The position numbers and the translations under genes were made by a program. The notes under the pieces are model-generated. The model searched no databases and was not told the DNA's origin. It saw only the letters and a list, made by a program, of their open reading frames with translations. From Pseudomonadota bacterium (GTDB taxonomy: Bacteria; Pseudomonadota; Gammaproteobacteria; Burkholderiales; Burkholderiaceae_E): a stretch of 25,833 nucleotides of DNA. Shown in pieces: positions 8,800-16,828 of the stretch. The stretch covers positions 1 to 25,833 of the forward strand of contig JAEWGX010000009.1 in assembly GCA_023388075.1 (NCBI GenBank), written 5' to 3'. How positions within the stretch are numbered: position 1 is the first letter of the stretch; each line of letters begins with the position of its first letter.

Positions 8800-9357
8800 T
8801 CATGCCACTGGCGGCTGGTCCCGCAACCGCTGTTGCAGCAGCCCCGATGCCTGCGTCAGCGCATGCGCAGCGGCGGCGCGCCGCACGCTCGCGCGGTCGC
8901 CCGCCAGGAGCCGCGTCGCGCTGGTCACCAGCGCCTCCCCGCCCTGATCCGGCAGCGCGAGCGCCCAACCGAAGCATACCGTCCCGACCGGCTTGCCCGG
9001 CACCGCGCCGCCCGGCCCGGCGATGCCGGTGACCGACAGCGCGAGCCTCGCCACCGACCGCTTCAGCGCGCCGGAGGCCATCTCCCGGGCCACCGCCTCG
9101 CTCACCGCGCCTTCCGACCGGAGAGTCGCGAGCGACACGCCCAGCAGGTCCACCTTGGCCTCGTTGGAGTAGGTGACGAAGCCGCGGTCGAACCACTCGC
9201 TCGAGCCGGCCGTCTCCGTCAGCACCTGCGCGATCAGACCGCCGGTGCACGATTCCGCCGTGACGATCAGGCCACCCGCGTCGCGCATGGCCCGGCCCAG
9301 CGCCGCGGCCAGCCGCGCCAGCACGGTCTCGTCTTCCGTGCCGCCCTGCGCCGTCAT
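8800..9357 (-). CDS. pncC: Nicotinamide-nucleotide amidohydrolase (CinA C-terminal family)
   Basis: Deamidates nicotinamide mononucleotide to nicotinate mononucleotide in pyridine nucleotide salvage. The 185-residue protein is a stand-alone CinA C-terminal domain without the N-terminal molybdopterin-like domain. The signature TAESCTGG at 33-40 carries the catalytic Ser36. GFVTYSNEAK (about 59-68) and SVTGIAGPGG (about 108-117) are also family hallmarks. Its ATG overlaps the pgpA TGA in an ATGA, so translation is coupled. It closes the nrdR-to-pncC run and is followed by the recA promoter. Confidence 0.95.
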   Translation of the reverse strand: MTAQGGTEDETVLARLAAALGRAMRDAGGLIVTAESCTGGLIAQVLTETAGSSEWFDRGFVTYSNEAKVDLLGVSLATLRSEGAVSEAVAREMASGALKRSVARLALSVTGIAGPGGAVPGKPVGTVCFGWALALPDQGGEALVTSATRLLAGDRASVRRAAAAHALTQASGLLQQRLRDQPPVA

Positions 9358-9890
9358 GTGAAGCGCACCCAGAAGGCGATCGCCAACACGGTGTAGCCGG
9401 CGGCGAGCAGATCGTCGGCCAGCGCGCCGGCAGGCCCCTGCCATTCGCGGTCGATCCGACGGATCGGAGGCGGCTTGACGATGTCGAAGAACCGGAAGAG
9501 CAGGAACGACACCAGCTGCGTCGCGAAGCTCGCCGGCACCAGCAGCAGCACGCCCCAGAAGGCGACGACCTCGTCCCACACGACCGCGCTGTGGTCGTGC
9601 TCGCCCAGGTCGCGGCCCACCCGCTCCACCGCCCAGTAGCCCAGCGCCAGCGCAAGGAACCAGAGGACGACCATGCCCGCGGTGCCCAGCAACTGGTAGA
9701 GCGCCACGAAGCTTGCCCACGCGAAGATGGTGCCGACGGTCCCGGGCGCGGTCCGCGACAGTCCGCTGCCCAGGCCGAACGCGATCCATCGCGACAGCCT
9801 CGGCTTCATGAACTCGAAGCTCGGTTGCGGCGGCCGTACCGTCCCGTCGGCGCGCACCAGGTCGGTGACGTCTTCAGCCTTGTGATTCAT
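9354..9890 (-). CDS. pgpA: Phosphatidylglycerophosphatase A
   Basis: Inner-membrane phosphatase that converts phosphatidylglycerol phosphate to phosphatidylglycerol. The 178-residue protein shows GSGLSRTAPGTVGT (41-54), DHSAVVWDEVVAFW (about 99-112), the RFFDIVKPPPI motif (about 133-143) and a late DD pair (159-160), which together define the PgpA family. Three to four hydrophobic segments (about 55-68, 70-88, 108-131 and 161-176) fit a membrane protein. The ATG overlaps the thiL TGA (ATGA), and its own stop overlaps pncC the same way. Confidence 0.97.
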   Translation of the reverse strand: MNHKAEDVTDLVRADGTVRPPQPSFEFMKPRLSRWIAFGLGSGLSRTAPGTVGTIFAWASFVALYQLLGTAGMVVLWFLALALGYWAVERVGRDLGEHDHSAVVWDEVVAFWGVLLLVPASFATQLVSFLLFRFFDIVKPPPIRRIDREWQGPAGALADDLLAAGYTVLAIAFWVRFT

Positions 9891-10888
9891 CGCGCGAAAT
9901 GATCGAAACCGGCCCGATCGAGCGGCGTACGGGCGCCGTCGCGGCCAACCAGCAGGATACCGCGTCCGCCGCCCTCCGGCGCCGCCCGGATTCGCCCGAC
10001 CACGGCTCCCGTGGGGCAGAGCGTCGCGATGCGCGCGCGCTCGCCGGGCGGAGCGGTGAAGAGCAGCTCGTAGTCGTCGCCGCCGGAGATCGCGTGCTCG
10101 AGCGCGGCGGCCGGCGGCAGGCCAGCCAGTGCCGGAGCGAGCGGGATCGCTTCCGCGTGCAGCTCCGCGGCGAGCTCGCCGCCGATCGCTTCCGACGAAG
10201 CCGCGATGACATGGCGCAGGTCGCCGGCGAGCCCGTCGGAGAGGTCGATGGCCGCGTGCGCATGGCCGCGCAGCGCGAGGCCGAGGTCGACCCGCGGCTC
10301 CGGGCGGTCGAGGCGCCGGGCGGCGTCCTCGTCGCCGACGGGCTGCCCGCGGGCGCGGGCAGCGACCGCCAGCGCCGCGCCGCCGAGCGGTCCCGATACC
10401 CAGAGATCGTGGCCGTCGCGCGCGAGGTCGCGCCGCAGCGCCTGCGCCGGCGGCACGCGGCCGAACACCGTGATCGCGAGCGCGAGCGGGCCGCGCGTGG
10501 TGTCGCCGCCTACCAGCGGGCAGGCGAACCGGTCGGCCAGCGCGAAAAGGCCGCCGCAGAAAGCCTCCAGCCAGGCGCCGTCCACTGTCGGCAGCGCGAT
10601 CGCCAGGGTGAAGCCGACCGGCTCGGCGCCCATCGCGGCGAGGTCCGACAAGTTGACCGCGAGCGCCTTGTGTCCCACCGCGGCGGGATCGGTGCCGGCG
10701 AAGAAGTGGCGCCCCTCCACCAGCATGTCGCTCGAGACGGCCAGCGCCTGTCCGTCGCAGGAGGGCGCGAGGAGTGCGCAGTCGTCGCCGATGCCCAGCA
10801 GGACGCCGGCGCCGGTCGCCTGCGTCGGCCGCCGGAAGAAGCGCCGGATCAGCCCGAACTCGTCCAGGACGTCAGCGTCGCGACCCAC
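9887..10888 (-). CDS. thiL: Thiamine-monophosphate kinase
   Basis: Phosphorylates thiamine monophosphate to thiamine pyrophosphate, the last step of the pathway. It has 333 residues and belongs to the PurM/ThiL fold family. It shows GIGDDCALL (32-40), SSDMLVEGRHF (52-62), NLSDLAAMGA (79-88), VGGDTTRG (126-133), DLSDGLAGDL and SGGDDYELLF. The assigned start is GTG at 10888, which overlaps the end of nusB by 17 bases and has GAGG 3 bases upstream. The next gene, pgpA, overlaps its stop codon. The neighbourhood nusB-thiL-pgpA is a common proteobacterial arrangement. Confidence 0.97.
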   Translation of the reverse strand: MGRDADVLDEFGLIRRFFRRPTQATGAGVLLGIGDDCALLAPSCDGQALAVSSDMLVEGRHFFAGTDPAAVGHKALAVNLSDLAAMGAEPVGFTLAIALPTVDGAWLEAFCGGLFALADRFACPLVGGDTTRGPLALAITVFGRVPPAQALRRDLARDGHDLWVSGPLGGAALAVAARARGQPVGDEDAARRLDRPEPRVDLGLALRGHAHAAIDLSDGLAGDLRHVIAASSEAIGGELAAELHAEAIPLAPALAGLPPAAALEHAISGGDDYELLFTAPPGERARIATLCPTGAVVGRIRAAPEGGGRGILLVGRDGARTPLDRAGFDHFAR

Positions 10889-11381
10889 CTGCCTCGTCCG
10901 GCCGGATCGCCCCGGCGAGCTTGTCCAGCACCCCGTTCACGTACTTGTAGCCGTCGGTGCCGCCGAAGCTCTTGGCGAGCTCCACGGCCTCGTTGATCAC
11001 GACGCGATACGGAATCTCCTGGTGGCGCAGCAGCTCGTAGCAGCCGATCATCAACGTGGCATGCTCCACCGGGCTCACCAGCGCGAGCTCGCGGTCCAGG
11101 CAGGGCAGCAGCAGCTGGTCGATCTCGCCGGCATCGCGAATCGCGCCGTGCAGCAGCGCATCGAAATGCGCGCGGTCCGCCCGGTCGAAGCCGGGGCTCT
11201 TCTCGATGTGCGCATGGATCGCCCCGCTCGCCTCGCCCGAGAGCAGCCACTGGTAGAGGCCCTGCATGGCGAGCTCGCGTGCCCGGCGACGCGCGCTGCG
11301 CGCGCCGCCGCCCGCGCGCGCGCCCGGCCGCGACCCTCCCGGCCCACGGCGCTGTTCCTGCGGTTGCTCTTCAGCCGACAT
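10872..11381 (-). CDS. nusB: Transcription antitermination factor NusB
   Basis: NusB binds boxA RNA with NusE (S10) and promotes antitermination in rRNA operons. The all-helical NusB domain begins at RRRARELAMQGLYQWLLSG (about 31-49) and ends with VINEAVELAKSFGGTDGYKYVNGVLDKLA (about 127-155, given here in family outline), a strong family signature. The 30 residues before it are Gly/Arg/Gln-rich and probably disordered, making the protein longer than E. coli NusB. The ATG at 11381 has GGGGAG 4 bases upstream. It follows ribH by 33 bases, and thiL starts inside its last codons. Confidence 0.96.
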   Translation of the reverse strand: MSAEEQPQEQRRGPGGSRPGARAGGGARSARRRARELAMQGLYQWLLSGEASGAIHAHIEKSPGFDRADRAHFDALLHGAIRDAGEIDQLLLPCLDRELALVSPVEHATLMIGCYELLRHQEIPYRVVINEAVELAKSFGGTDGYKYVNGVLDKLAGAIRPDEAGGSRR

Positions 11382-11414
11382 CTCGCTCCCCGCCTGGCGC
11401 TCCGGTCGCCGCTC

Positions 11415-11894
11415 TCAACTCGGGTCTTCCCCGAGCGACTCGATCGCCGCGGCGAGGTTGGCCATCTCGACGGCCACCCGGGCCGCTTCGGCGCCCTTCT
11501 CGCTTGCCCTCGCGTGCGCCTGCTCCTCGGTGTAGGTGGTGAGAATCGCGTTCGCCACCGGGATGCCGAGCTCGAGCGCCACCCGCGACACGCCGGACGC
11601 GCTCTCGTTCGAGACCACCTCGAAGTGGTAGGTGTCGCCCTTGACCACGGCGCCGAGCGCGATCAGCACGTCGAACTCGCCGGAGCGTCCCAGTTGCAGC
11701 AGCGCGGTGGGGATCTCCAGCGCACCCGGCACGCTGCAGAGGAGCATGTCGGATTCCGCGACGCCGAGCGCCAGCAGCTCGGCCACGCATGCGTCCCTCA
11801 GCCCGTCGCAGATCTCGGCGTTGAAACGCGCCTGCACGATGCCCACGCGCAGGTCCACGCCGCGGTGATCGCCCCTGATGATGTCTACGCTCAT
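11415..11894 (-). CDS. ribH: 6,7-dimethyl-8-ribityllumazine synthase
   Basis: Condenses 5-amino-6-ribitylamino-uracil with 3,4-dihydroxy-2-butanone 4-phosphate to form the lumazine precursor of riboflavin. At 159 residues it has the normal length. Landmarks are GIVQARFNAEI (about 18-28), SVPGALEIP (54-62) and GAVVKGDTYHFEVVSNE (81-97), which contains the catalytic histidine His90. It starts 7 bases after ribBA and is followed by nusB, completing the riboflavin block on the same strand. Confidence 0.98.
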   Translation of the reverse strand: MSVDIIRGDHRGVDLRVGIVQARFNAEICDGLRDACVAELLALGVAESDMLLCSVPGALEIPTALLQLGRSGEFDVLIALGAVVKGDTYHFEVVSNESASGVSRVALELGIPVANAILTTYTEEQAHARASEKGAEAARVAVEMANLAAAIESLGEDPS

Positions 11895-11901
11895 GTCCGC
11901 T

Positions 11902-13113
11902 TCACGCCTCGTGGATGGCCGGCCGCGCCGCGCCCTGCCCTCGTGCCTGCTGCTCCGGTGGCTGCGATGCCGATTCCGGCCCGTCCGCGTCGTCCGCCTC
12001 CGAGAAGCCGGTCACCTCCAGGCCGAAGCCGGCCATGCTGGGCATGCGTCGCGGATGCGCGAGCAGCCGCATCCGGCCGACGCCGATATCGCGCAGGATC
12101 TGCGCGCCGATGCCGTAGGTGCGCAGGTCCACCGCCTCGCCGCGCGACGCATGGCGCCGGCTCCCTTCGGCCGCGGCCTCGGGCTCGCACCAGGCGCGGG
12201 CCTGGGCGAACGCCGCCTCGGGGCCGAGGGCGCAGTTGAGCATCACCAGCACGCCGTTGCCATGCGCGGCAATCTCGGCCAGCGCGCGGCGCACGTTCCA
12301 GGAATGCGTGCCGCCGTCCTGCGTGAGCAGGTCCAGCGGCGAGAGCGGCTCGTGCACCCGCACCAGCGCCTCGCCCTCGGCCTGGATCGGCCCGCGGCAC
12401 AAGGCGAAGTGCGGCTGCCCCATCGGCTTGTCGCGGTACACCATCAGCTCGAACTCGCCGCAATCGGTAGTCACGGTGCGCTGGTGCAGCCGCTCCACCA
12501 GGCTCTCGTTGGCGCTGCGATAGTGGATCAGGTCGGCGATGGTGCCGATCTTGAGGCCGTGACGCTCGCTGAACTCGAGCAGATCCGGCAGCCGCGCCAT
12601 CGTGCCGTCGTCCTTCATGATCTCGCAGATCACGGCGGCAGGCGTGAGGCCGGCGAGCGCGCCGAGGTCGCAGCCGGCCTCGGTGTGGCCGGCGCGTACC
12701 AGCACGCCGCCGTCGCGCGCCATGATCGGGAAGACGTGACCCGGCTGCACCAGGTCAGACGGGCGGCTGTCGCGGGCCACGGCCACCTGGATGGTGCGGG
12801 CGCGGTCGGCCGCGGAAATCCCGGTGGTCACGCCTTCGGCGGCTTCGATCGACAAGGTGAAGTTGGTGCCGGTGCGGGTGCCGTTCAGCGTCGTCATCAA
12901 CGGCAGGCGCAGCTCCCGGCAGCGTTCCTCCGTGAGGGTCAGGCAGACCAGGCCGCGGGCATGGCGCGCCATGAAGTTGATCGCCTCGGGCGTGACGAAG
13001 TCCGCCGAAAGGAGCAGGTCCCCTTCGTTCTCCCGATCTTCCTCGTCGATCAGGATGACCATCTTGCCGGCCTTGAAGTCGGCGAGGATCTCGTCAATGG
13101 ATGCGAGTGCCAT
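11902..13113 (-). CDS. ribBA: 3,4-dihydroxy-2-butanone-4-phosphate synthase with a degenerate GTP cyclohydrolase II-like domain
   Basis: A 403-residue two-domain protein. The N-terminal RibB domain (1 to about 200) looks active: IDEEDRENEGDL (22-33), RTGTNFT (80-86), GVTTGISAADRA (94-105), GHVFP and GHTEAGCDL (142-150). It makes the four-carbon riboflavin precursor from ribulose 5-phosphate. The C-terminal domain (about 205-370) follows the GTP cyclohydrolase II fold outline but reads VRVHEPLSPLDLL where active enzymes have a zinc-binding cysteine triad. No cysteine occurs between 240 and 293, so it should not work as a cyclohydrolase, and a separate ribA is expected elsewhere. The ATG at 13113 fits the family start. 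It has no ribosome binding site and a TACAAT hexamer 6 bases upstream. Confidence 0.93.
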   Translation of the reverse strand: MALASIDEILADFKAGKMVILIDEEDRENEGDLLLSADFVTPEAINFMARHARGLVCLTLTEERCRELRLPLMTTLNGTRTGTNFTLSIEAAEGVTTGISAADRARTIQVAVARDSRPSDLVQPGHVFPIMARDGGVLVRAGHTEAGCDLGALAGLTPAAVICEIMKDDGTMARLPDLLEFSERHGLKIGTIADLIHYRSANESLVERLHQRTVTTDCGEFELMVYRDKPMGQPHFALCRGPIQAEGEALVRVHEPLSPLDLLTQDGGTHSWNVRRALAEIAAHGNGVLVMLNCALGPEAAFAQARAWCEPEAAAEGSRRHASRGEAVDLRTYGIGAQILRDIGVGRMRLLAHPRRMPSMAGFGLEVTGFSEADDADGPESASQPPEQQARGQGAARPAIHEA

Positions 13114-13119
13114 GTCGGG

Positions 13120-13179
13120 ATTGTACGAGTCGACTCGATAGGGGACAGCGATATCCGGGCAAGGCGGGCCGCGGCCCGC
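13120..13179 (-). promoter_or_regulatory. ribE-ribBA spacer with two perfect palindromes and a -10-like hexamer
   Basis: The 68-base spacer holds TACAAT (minus strand, 13120-13125) close to the ribBA start. A 12-bp perfect palindrome CGAGTCGACTCG (13126-13137) abuts it, and a 16-bp perfect palindrome GCGGGCCGCGGCCCGC lies at 13164-13179. No convincing -35 is present. The spacer is too short and lacks the conserved elements for an FMN riboswitch. It may hold an internal promoter or operator, or an mRNA stem between ribE and ribBA. Confidence 0.4.
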
Positions 13180-13181
13180 GA

Positions 13182-13799
13182 TCAGCCGGCGGCGGCGTCG
13201 ACCGCCCGCATCCGATCCAGGTAGCGGGCGATCGTGTCGATCTCCAGGTTGACCCGGGCCCCCGGGACGAGCCTCCCGAGCGTCGTCGCCGCAACGGTGT
13301 GCGGGATGAGGTTGATCGATACCACGCAACCTTCGGGCAGGTCGGTCACCTGGTTGACGGTCAGGCTCACGCCGTCGACGGCGACCGATCCCTTGTAGGC
13401 CAGGTAGCGGGCCATCGAGGGCGGCGCCTGCACGTCCAGCGCCCGGCTCTCCCCGCTCCGCTCGAACCGCACCACCCGTCCGACACCGTCGACATGGCCG
13501 GAGACCAGGTGCCCGCCAAGCCGGTCGCCGAGCCGCAGCGCCTTCTCCAGGTTGACCTGGCCCGGGGCATCCAGGCCCACCGTGCGCGCAAGGCTTTCCC
13601 GGGAGATCTCGAAATCGAAGCCGCTGGCCCGGACCGCGACGACGGTCATGCAGGCGCCCTGCACCGCGATCGAGTCGCCGATCGCGACAGCCGACATGCC
13701 GAGTGCTGGCGCCTCCACCTGCACCCGCAGGCCGGCATCCGTGCCGAGCGGCTCGACCCGCGTGATGCTGCCGACGGCGGCGACGATCCCGGTGAACAT
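13182..13799 (-). CDS. ribE: Riboflavin synthase, alpha chain
   Basis: Dismutates two molecules of 6,7-dimethyl-8-ribityllumazine to riboflavin and the pyrimidine precursor. The 205-residue protein contains two lumazine-binding barrels, roughly 1-97 and 98-195. It starts with the hallmark MFTGIV. The first barrel includes GDSIAVQGACMTV and GHLVSGHVDGVG at its boundary, and the second includes KGSVAVDGVSLTVNQV with LIPHT later. It begins 7 bases after ribD with no ribosome binding site of its own, which suggests translational coupling. Confidence 0.97.
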   Translation of the reverse strand: MFTGIVAAVGSITRVEPLGTDAGLRVQVEAPALGMSAVAIGDSIAVQGACMTVVAVRASGFDFEISRESLARTVGLDAPGQVNLEKALRLGDRLGGHLVSGHVDGVGRVVRFERSGESRALDVQAPPSMARYLAYKGSVAVDGVSLTVNQVTDLPEGCVVSINLIPHTVAATTLGRLVPGARVNLEIDTIARYLDRMRAVDAAAG

Positions 13800-13806
13800 G
13801 GCTGCG

Positions 13807-14919
13807 TCAGCCCGCGCTCGCCGCGCCCGGCAGCCGCGCGCGCAGGCGCAGGTCCTCCCCGACGCGGTCCATGTCGATCCATTCGAGCCGCACCCGGCGC
13901 TCGAGATCCGAGATCTCGGGCAGGTCGAACATCGGCTGGCCCTGCCCGAGGAGCGACGGCGCGAGGTACACCAGGACCTCGTCGATGCACCCCGCGGCGA
14001 TGAGCGAGCCGTTCAGCTTGTGCCCCGCCTCGACATGCACCTCGTTGAACTCGCGTCGGCCGAGCTCCTGCATGGCCGCGACCAGGTCCACCTTGCCACG
14101 GGGCCCGGGCAGCGAGACGAGCGTGCAGCCGACGTCCTCCAGGCGCGCCGCACGGCCCGGGTCCAGGGACTCCTCGGGGACCGCATGAAGCACCAGCACC
14201 CGGGCCTCGTGGAAGATCTCCGCCGCGGGATTGGCCTCCAGGCGCGAATCGATCAGCACCTTCACCGGCTGCCGCGGCGTCGGCACCATCCGCACCGTGA
14301 GCGCCGGGTTGTCCGCCTTGACCGTGCCGATGCCGGTGAGCACCGCGCAGGCGCGCGCCCGCCAGCGATGGCCGTCGGCCCGCGCCGCCTCCGAGGTGAT
14401 CCACTTGCTGCGGCCGTCGGAGAGCGCGCTCACGCCATCGAGCGAGGCGGCGATCTTGAGCCGGGTCCACGGCCGGCCGCGGGCCATGCGCGAGACGAAC
14501 CCGCGGTTGAGCTCGATCGCTTCCTGCGCCATGAGTCCGCAGCGCACGTCGATGCCGGCGGCGCGCAGCCGCTCGAGCCCCTGCCCGTTCACCACCGGGT
14601 TCGGGTCCTCCATCGCCGCGATCACGCGGCCGACCCGCGCCTCTATGAGGATGTCCGTGCAGGGCGGCGTGCGGCCGTGATGGCTGCACGGCTCCAGCGT
14701 GACGTAGACGGTGGCGCCGCGTGCGCGGCCACCGGCCTGGGCGAGCGCGAGGATCTCCGCATGCGGCTCGCCGGTCTGGCGATGCCAGCCCTCCCCCACC
14801 ACGTCGCCGTCCTTGACGATGACGCATCCGACCCGCGGGTTCGGCGTGGTCGTGAACAAGCCGTTCGTCGCGAGGACGAGCGCGCGGGTCATGTGCGCGC
14901 GATCCGCGTCGCTATACAT
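13807..14919 (-). CDS. ribD: Bifunctional riboflavin biosynthesis deaminase/reductase
   Basis: Performs the deamination and side-chain reduction that follow GTP ring opening in riboflavin synthesis. The 370-residue protein has an N-terminal cytidine-deaminase-like domain (about 1-145) with zinc ligands in HAE (His53, catalytic Glu55) and PCSHHGRTPPC (Cys78, Cys87). A C-terminal reductase domain (about 148-365) begins RPWTRLKIAASLDG and contains the NADPH-binding VEAGHKLNGSL region. It overlaps the end of nrdR by 8 bases and runs into ribE, so it belongs to the nrdR-to-pncC transcription unit. Confidence 0.97.
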   Translation of the reverse strand: MYSDADRAHMTRALVLATNGLFTTTPNPRVGCVIVKDGDVVGEGWHRQTGEPHAEILALAQAGGRARGATVYVTLEPCSHHGRTPPCTDILIEARVGRVIAAMEDPNPVVNGQGLERLRAAGIDVRCGLMAQEAIELNRGFVSRMARGRPWTRLKIAASLDGVSALSDGRSKWITSEAARADGHRWRARACAVLTGIGTVKADNPALTVRMVPTPRQPVKVLIDSRLEANPAAEIFHEARVLVLHAVPEESLDPGRAARLEDVGCTLVSLPGPRGKVDLVAAMQELGRREFNEVHVEAGHKLNGSLIAAGCIDEVLVYLAPSLLGQGQPMFDLPEISDLERRVRLEWIDMDRVGEDLRLRARLPGAASAG

Positions 14920-15385
14920 GGCCAGGCAGCTCGAAAGGAGGCCGGATCTCGTTGATGGCTTCGGCGAACGCGTCGATGTCCTCGAACTTGCGGTAGACCG
15001 AGGCGAAGCGGATGTACGCGACCTTGTCGAGCTTGCGCAGCTCGTCCATCACCACCTCGCCAATCGTCGCGCTCGGGACTTCCTTGAGCCCCAGCTTGAA
15101 GAGGCGCCCTTCCACCCGCTCCAGCGCATTGTCGAAAGCTTCCTTGCTCACCGGGCGCTTGCGCAGCGCAAGGCTCATGGAGAACTCGAGCTTCGCGCGG
15201 TCGTAGTCCGCCCGGGTGCCGTCGCTCTTCACCACGGCCGGCATCGACAGCTCGATCCGCTCGTAGGTGGTGAAGCGCTTGTCGCAATGGACGCAACGCC
15301 GCCGCCGCCGGATGCTGTCGCCGGTCTCGGACACCCGGGTTTCCATCACCTGCGTGTCGCCGTGATTGCAGAACGGGCAATGCAT
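14912..15385 (-). CDS. nrdR: Transcriptional repressor NrdR
   Basis: NrdR senses ATP/dATP and represses ribonucleotide reductase genes by binding NrdR boxes. The 157-residue protein has an N-terminal zinc ribbon (MHCPFC with Cys3/Cys6, and CVHC with Cys31/Cys34), an Arg-rich DNA-binding loop SIRRRRRC, and an ATP-cone domain (about 49-139) starting VVKSDGTRADYDRAKLEFS in family outline. It is the first gene of the riboflavin run and is separated from glyA by 179 bases. No ribosome binding site precedes the ATG. Instead an extended -10 (TGC then CATAAT) lies 5 bases before it. Confidence 0.98.
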   Translation of the reverse strand: MHCPFCNHGDTQVMETRVSETGDSIRRRRRCVHCDKRFTTYERIELSMPAVVKSDGTRADYDRAKLEFSMSLALRKRPVSKEAFDNALERVEGRLFKLGLKEVPSATIGEVVMDELRKLDKVAYIRFASVYRKFEDIDAFAEAINEIRPPFELPGHV

Positions 15386-15390
15386 GCCCG

Positions 15391-15399
15391 ATTATGGCA
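15391..15399 (-). promoter_or_regulatory. Possible extended -10 promoter directly before nrdR
   Basis: On the minus strand TGC-CATAAT (CATAAT at 15391-15396) matches an extended -10, with CATAAT one base off consensus. It lies 5 bases before the nrdR ATG, so transcription would begin at or just inside the start codon. No good -35 is visible. If real, it would produce a leaderless mRNA for nrdR and the riboflavin genes. Confidence 0.4.
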
Positions 15400-15495
15400 T
15401 TGTTGCTGCGCCGCACCGGACGGGGCTGGCCGTACAACCCCGCCGCCGACCTTCGGCTCGAGTGGACGCGGACCGTTCATGCCTGCCGAAGGCGC

Positions 15496-15514
15496 CCTCC
15501 GCCTCCGGCGGAGG
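15496..15514 (-). terminator. GC-rich hairpin downstream of glyA
   Basis: A perfect 8-bp stem (CCTCCGCC / GGCGGAGG) with a 3-base loop lies 50 bases beyond the glyA stop, in the glyA-nrdR gap. No T-tract follows on the minus strand, so intrinsic termination is uncertain. Its position fits the end of the tyrS-phosphatase-glyA transcript. The rest of the 179-base gap shows no gene. Confidence 0.35.
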
Positions 15515-15564
15515 CCTCCCGGCCGACGCTTCGGGAACGGGCCCGGGGTCTCCGGGAAGGCTGT

Positions 15565-16809
15565 CTACGAGTACACGGGGAAGCGCTCGGTCAGCTGCGC
15601 CACCTTCTCCCGCACCTGCCGCAGGTTGGCGTCGTCCTGCGGCCTCTCCAGGACGTCGGCGATCAGCTCGCCGACCAGCACCGACTCCGCCTTGCCGAAG
15701 CCACGGGTGGTCATCGCCGGCGAGCCGACCCGGATGCCGCTGGTGACGAACGGCTTTTCCGGGTCGTTCGGGATCGCGTTCTTGTTGACGGTGATGTTCG
15801 CCCGCCCGAGCGCGGCTTCCGCGTCCTTGCCGGTGATTCCCTTCGCGCGCAGGTCCACCAGCATCACGTGCGATTCGGTGCGACCGGAGACGATGCGCAG
15901 GCCGCGGCCCACCAGTGTCTCGGCGAGCGTCCTGGCATTCTCCAGCACCTGCTGCTGGTACGCCTTGAACGACGGCTGAAGCGCCTCCTGGAACGCGACC
16001 GCCTTGGCGGCGACGACATGCATCAGCGGCCCGCCCTGCAGGCCGGGGAAGATCGCGGAGTTGATCGCCTTCTCGTTGTCCGGCGTCATCAGGATGAAGC
16101 CGCCACGCGGGCCGCGCAGGCTCTTGTGGGTGGTGGACGTGACCACGTCCGCATGGCCGACCGGCGACGGGTAGACACCTGCCGCGATGAGGCCCGCGTA
16201 GTGCGCCATGTCGACCATGAAGGTCGCGCCCACGTCGCGCGCCACCTTCGCGAAGCGCGCCCAGTCGATCACCAGCGAATAGGCCGACGCGCCCGCGATG
16301 ATGATGCGCGGCCGGTGCTCGTGGGCGAGCCGCTCCATCTGGTCGTAGTCGATCGCCTCGGCCTCGTTCAGTCCGTACGAGACGACGTTGAACCACTTGC
16401 CCGACATGTTGACCGGCGAGCCGTGGGTAAGGTGGCCACCCATCGCGAGCGACATGCCCAGCAGCGTGTCACCCGGCTTGGCCATGGCCATCAGCACCGC
16501 CTGGTTCGCCTGCGAGCCGGAGTTGGGCTGCACGTTGGCCGAGGAGGCGCCGAAGAGCTGCCTGACCCTGTCGATCGCGAGCTGCTCGGCCACGTCGACG
16601 AACTCGCAGCCGCCGTAGTAGCGCTTGCCCGGATATCCCTCGGCGTACTTGTTGGTGAGCTGGCTGCCCTGCGCCTGCATCACCGCCGGGCTCGCGTAGT
16701 TCTCCGACGCGATCAGCTCGATGTGGGCCTCCTGGCGGCGACACTCTCCCTGTATCGCCTGCCATATCTCGGGATCGGCATTGGCGATCGTCATGGAACG
16801 GTCGAACAT
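15565..16809 (-). CDS. glyA: Serine hydroxymethyltransferase
   Basis: A pyridoxal phosphate enzyme that converts serine and tetrahydrofolate to glycine and 5,10-methylenetetrahydrofolate. At 414 residues it has the standard length. It shows ELIASENYAS (31-40), NKYAEGYPGKRYYGG (53-67), the pyridoxal-binding Lys229 in TTHKSLRGPRGG, and VDMAHYAGLIAAG upstream of it. The ATG at 16809 has AGGAG 9 bases upstream. It follows the histidine phosphatase gene by 19 bases, so it is probably read from the tyrS promoter as well as any local one. The glyA-nrdR-ribD order is common in this bacterial group. Confidence 0.98.
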   Translation of the reverse strand: MFDRSMTIANADPEIWQAIQGECRRQEAHIELIASENYASPAVMQAQGSQLTNKYAEGYPGKRYYGGCEFVDVAEQLAIDRVRQLFGASSANVQPNSGSQANQAVLMAMAKPGDTLLGMSLAMGGHLTHGSPVNMSGKWFNVVSYGLNEAEAIDYDQMERLAHEHRPRIIIAGASAYSLVIDWARFAKVARDVGATFMVDMAHYAGLIAAGVYPSPVGHADVVTSTTHKSLRGPRGGFILMTPDNEKAINSAIFPGLQGGPLMHVVAAKAVAFQEALQPSFKAYQQQVLENARTLAETLVGRGLRIVSGRTESHVMLVDLRAKGITGKDAEAALGRANITVNKNAIPNDPEKPFVTSGIRVGSPAMTTRGFGKAESVLVGELIADVLERPQDDANLRQVREKVAQLTERFPVYS

Positions 16810-16828
16810 GATGGTGCACTCCTGCGAT

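Noticed and set aside
13114..13181. FMN riboswitch upstream of ribBA
   Set aside because: The spacer is only 68 bases, about half the size needed, and none of the conserved aptamer segments is visible. None is seen before nrdR either.
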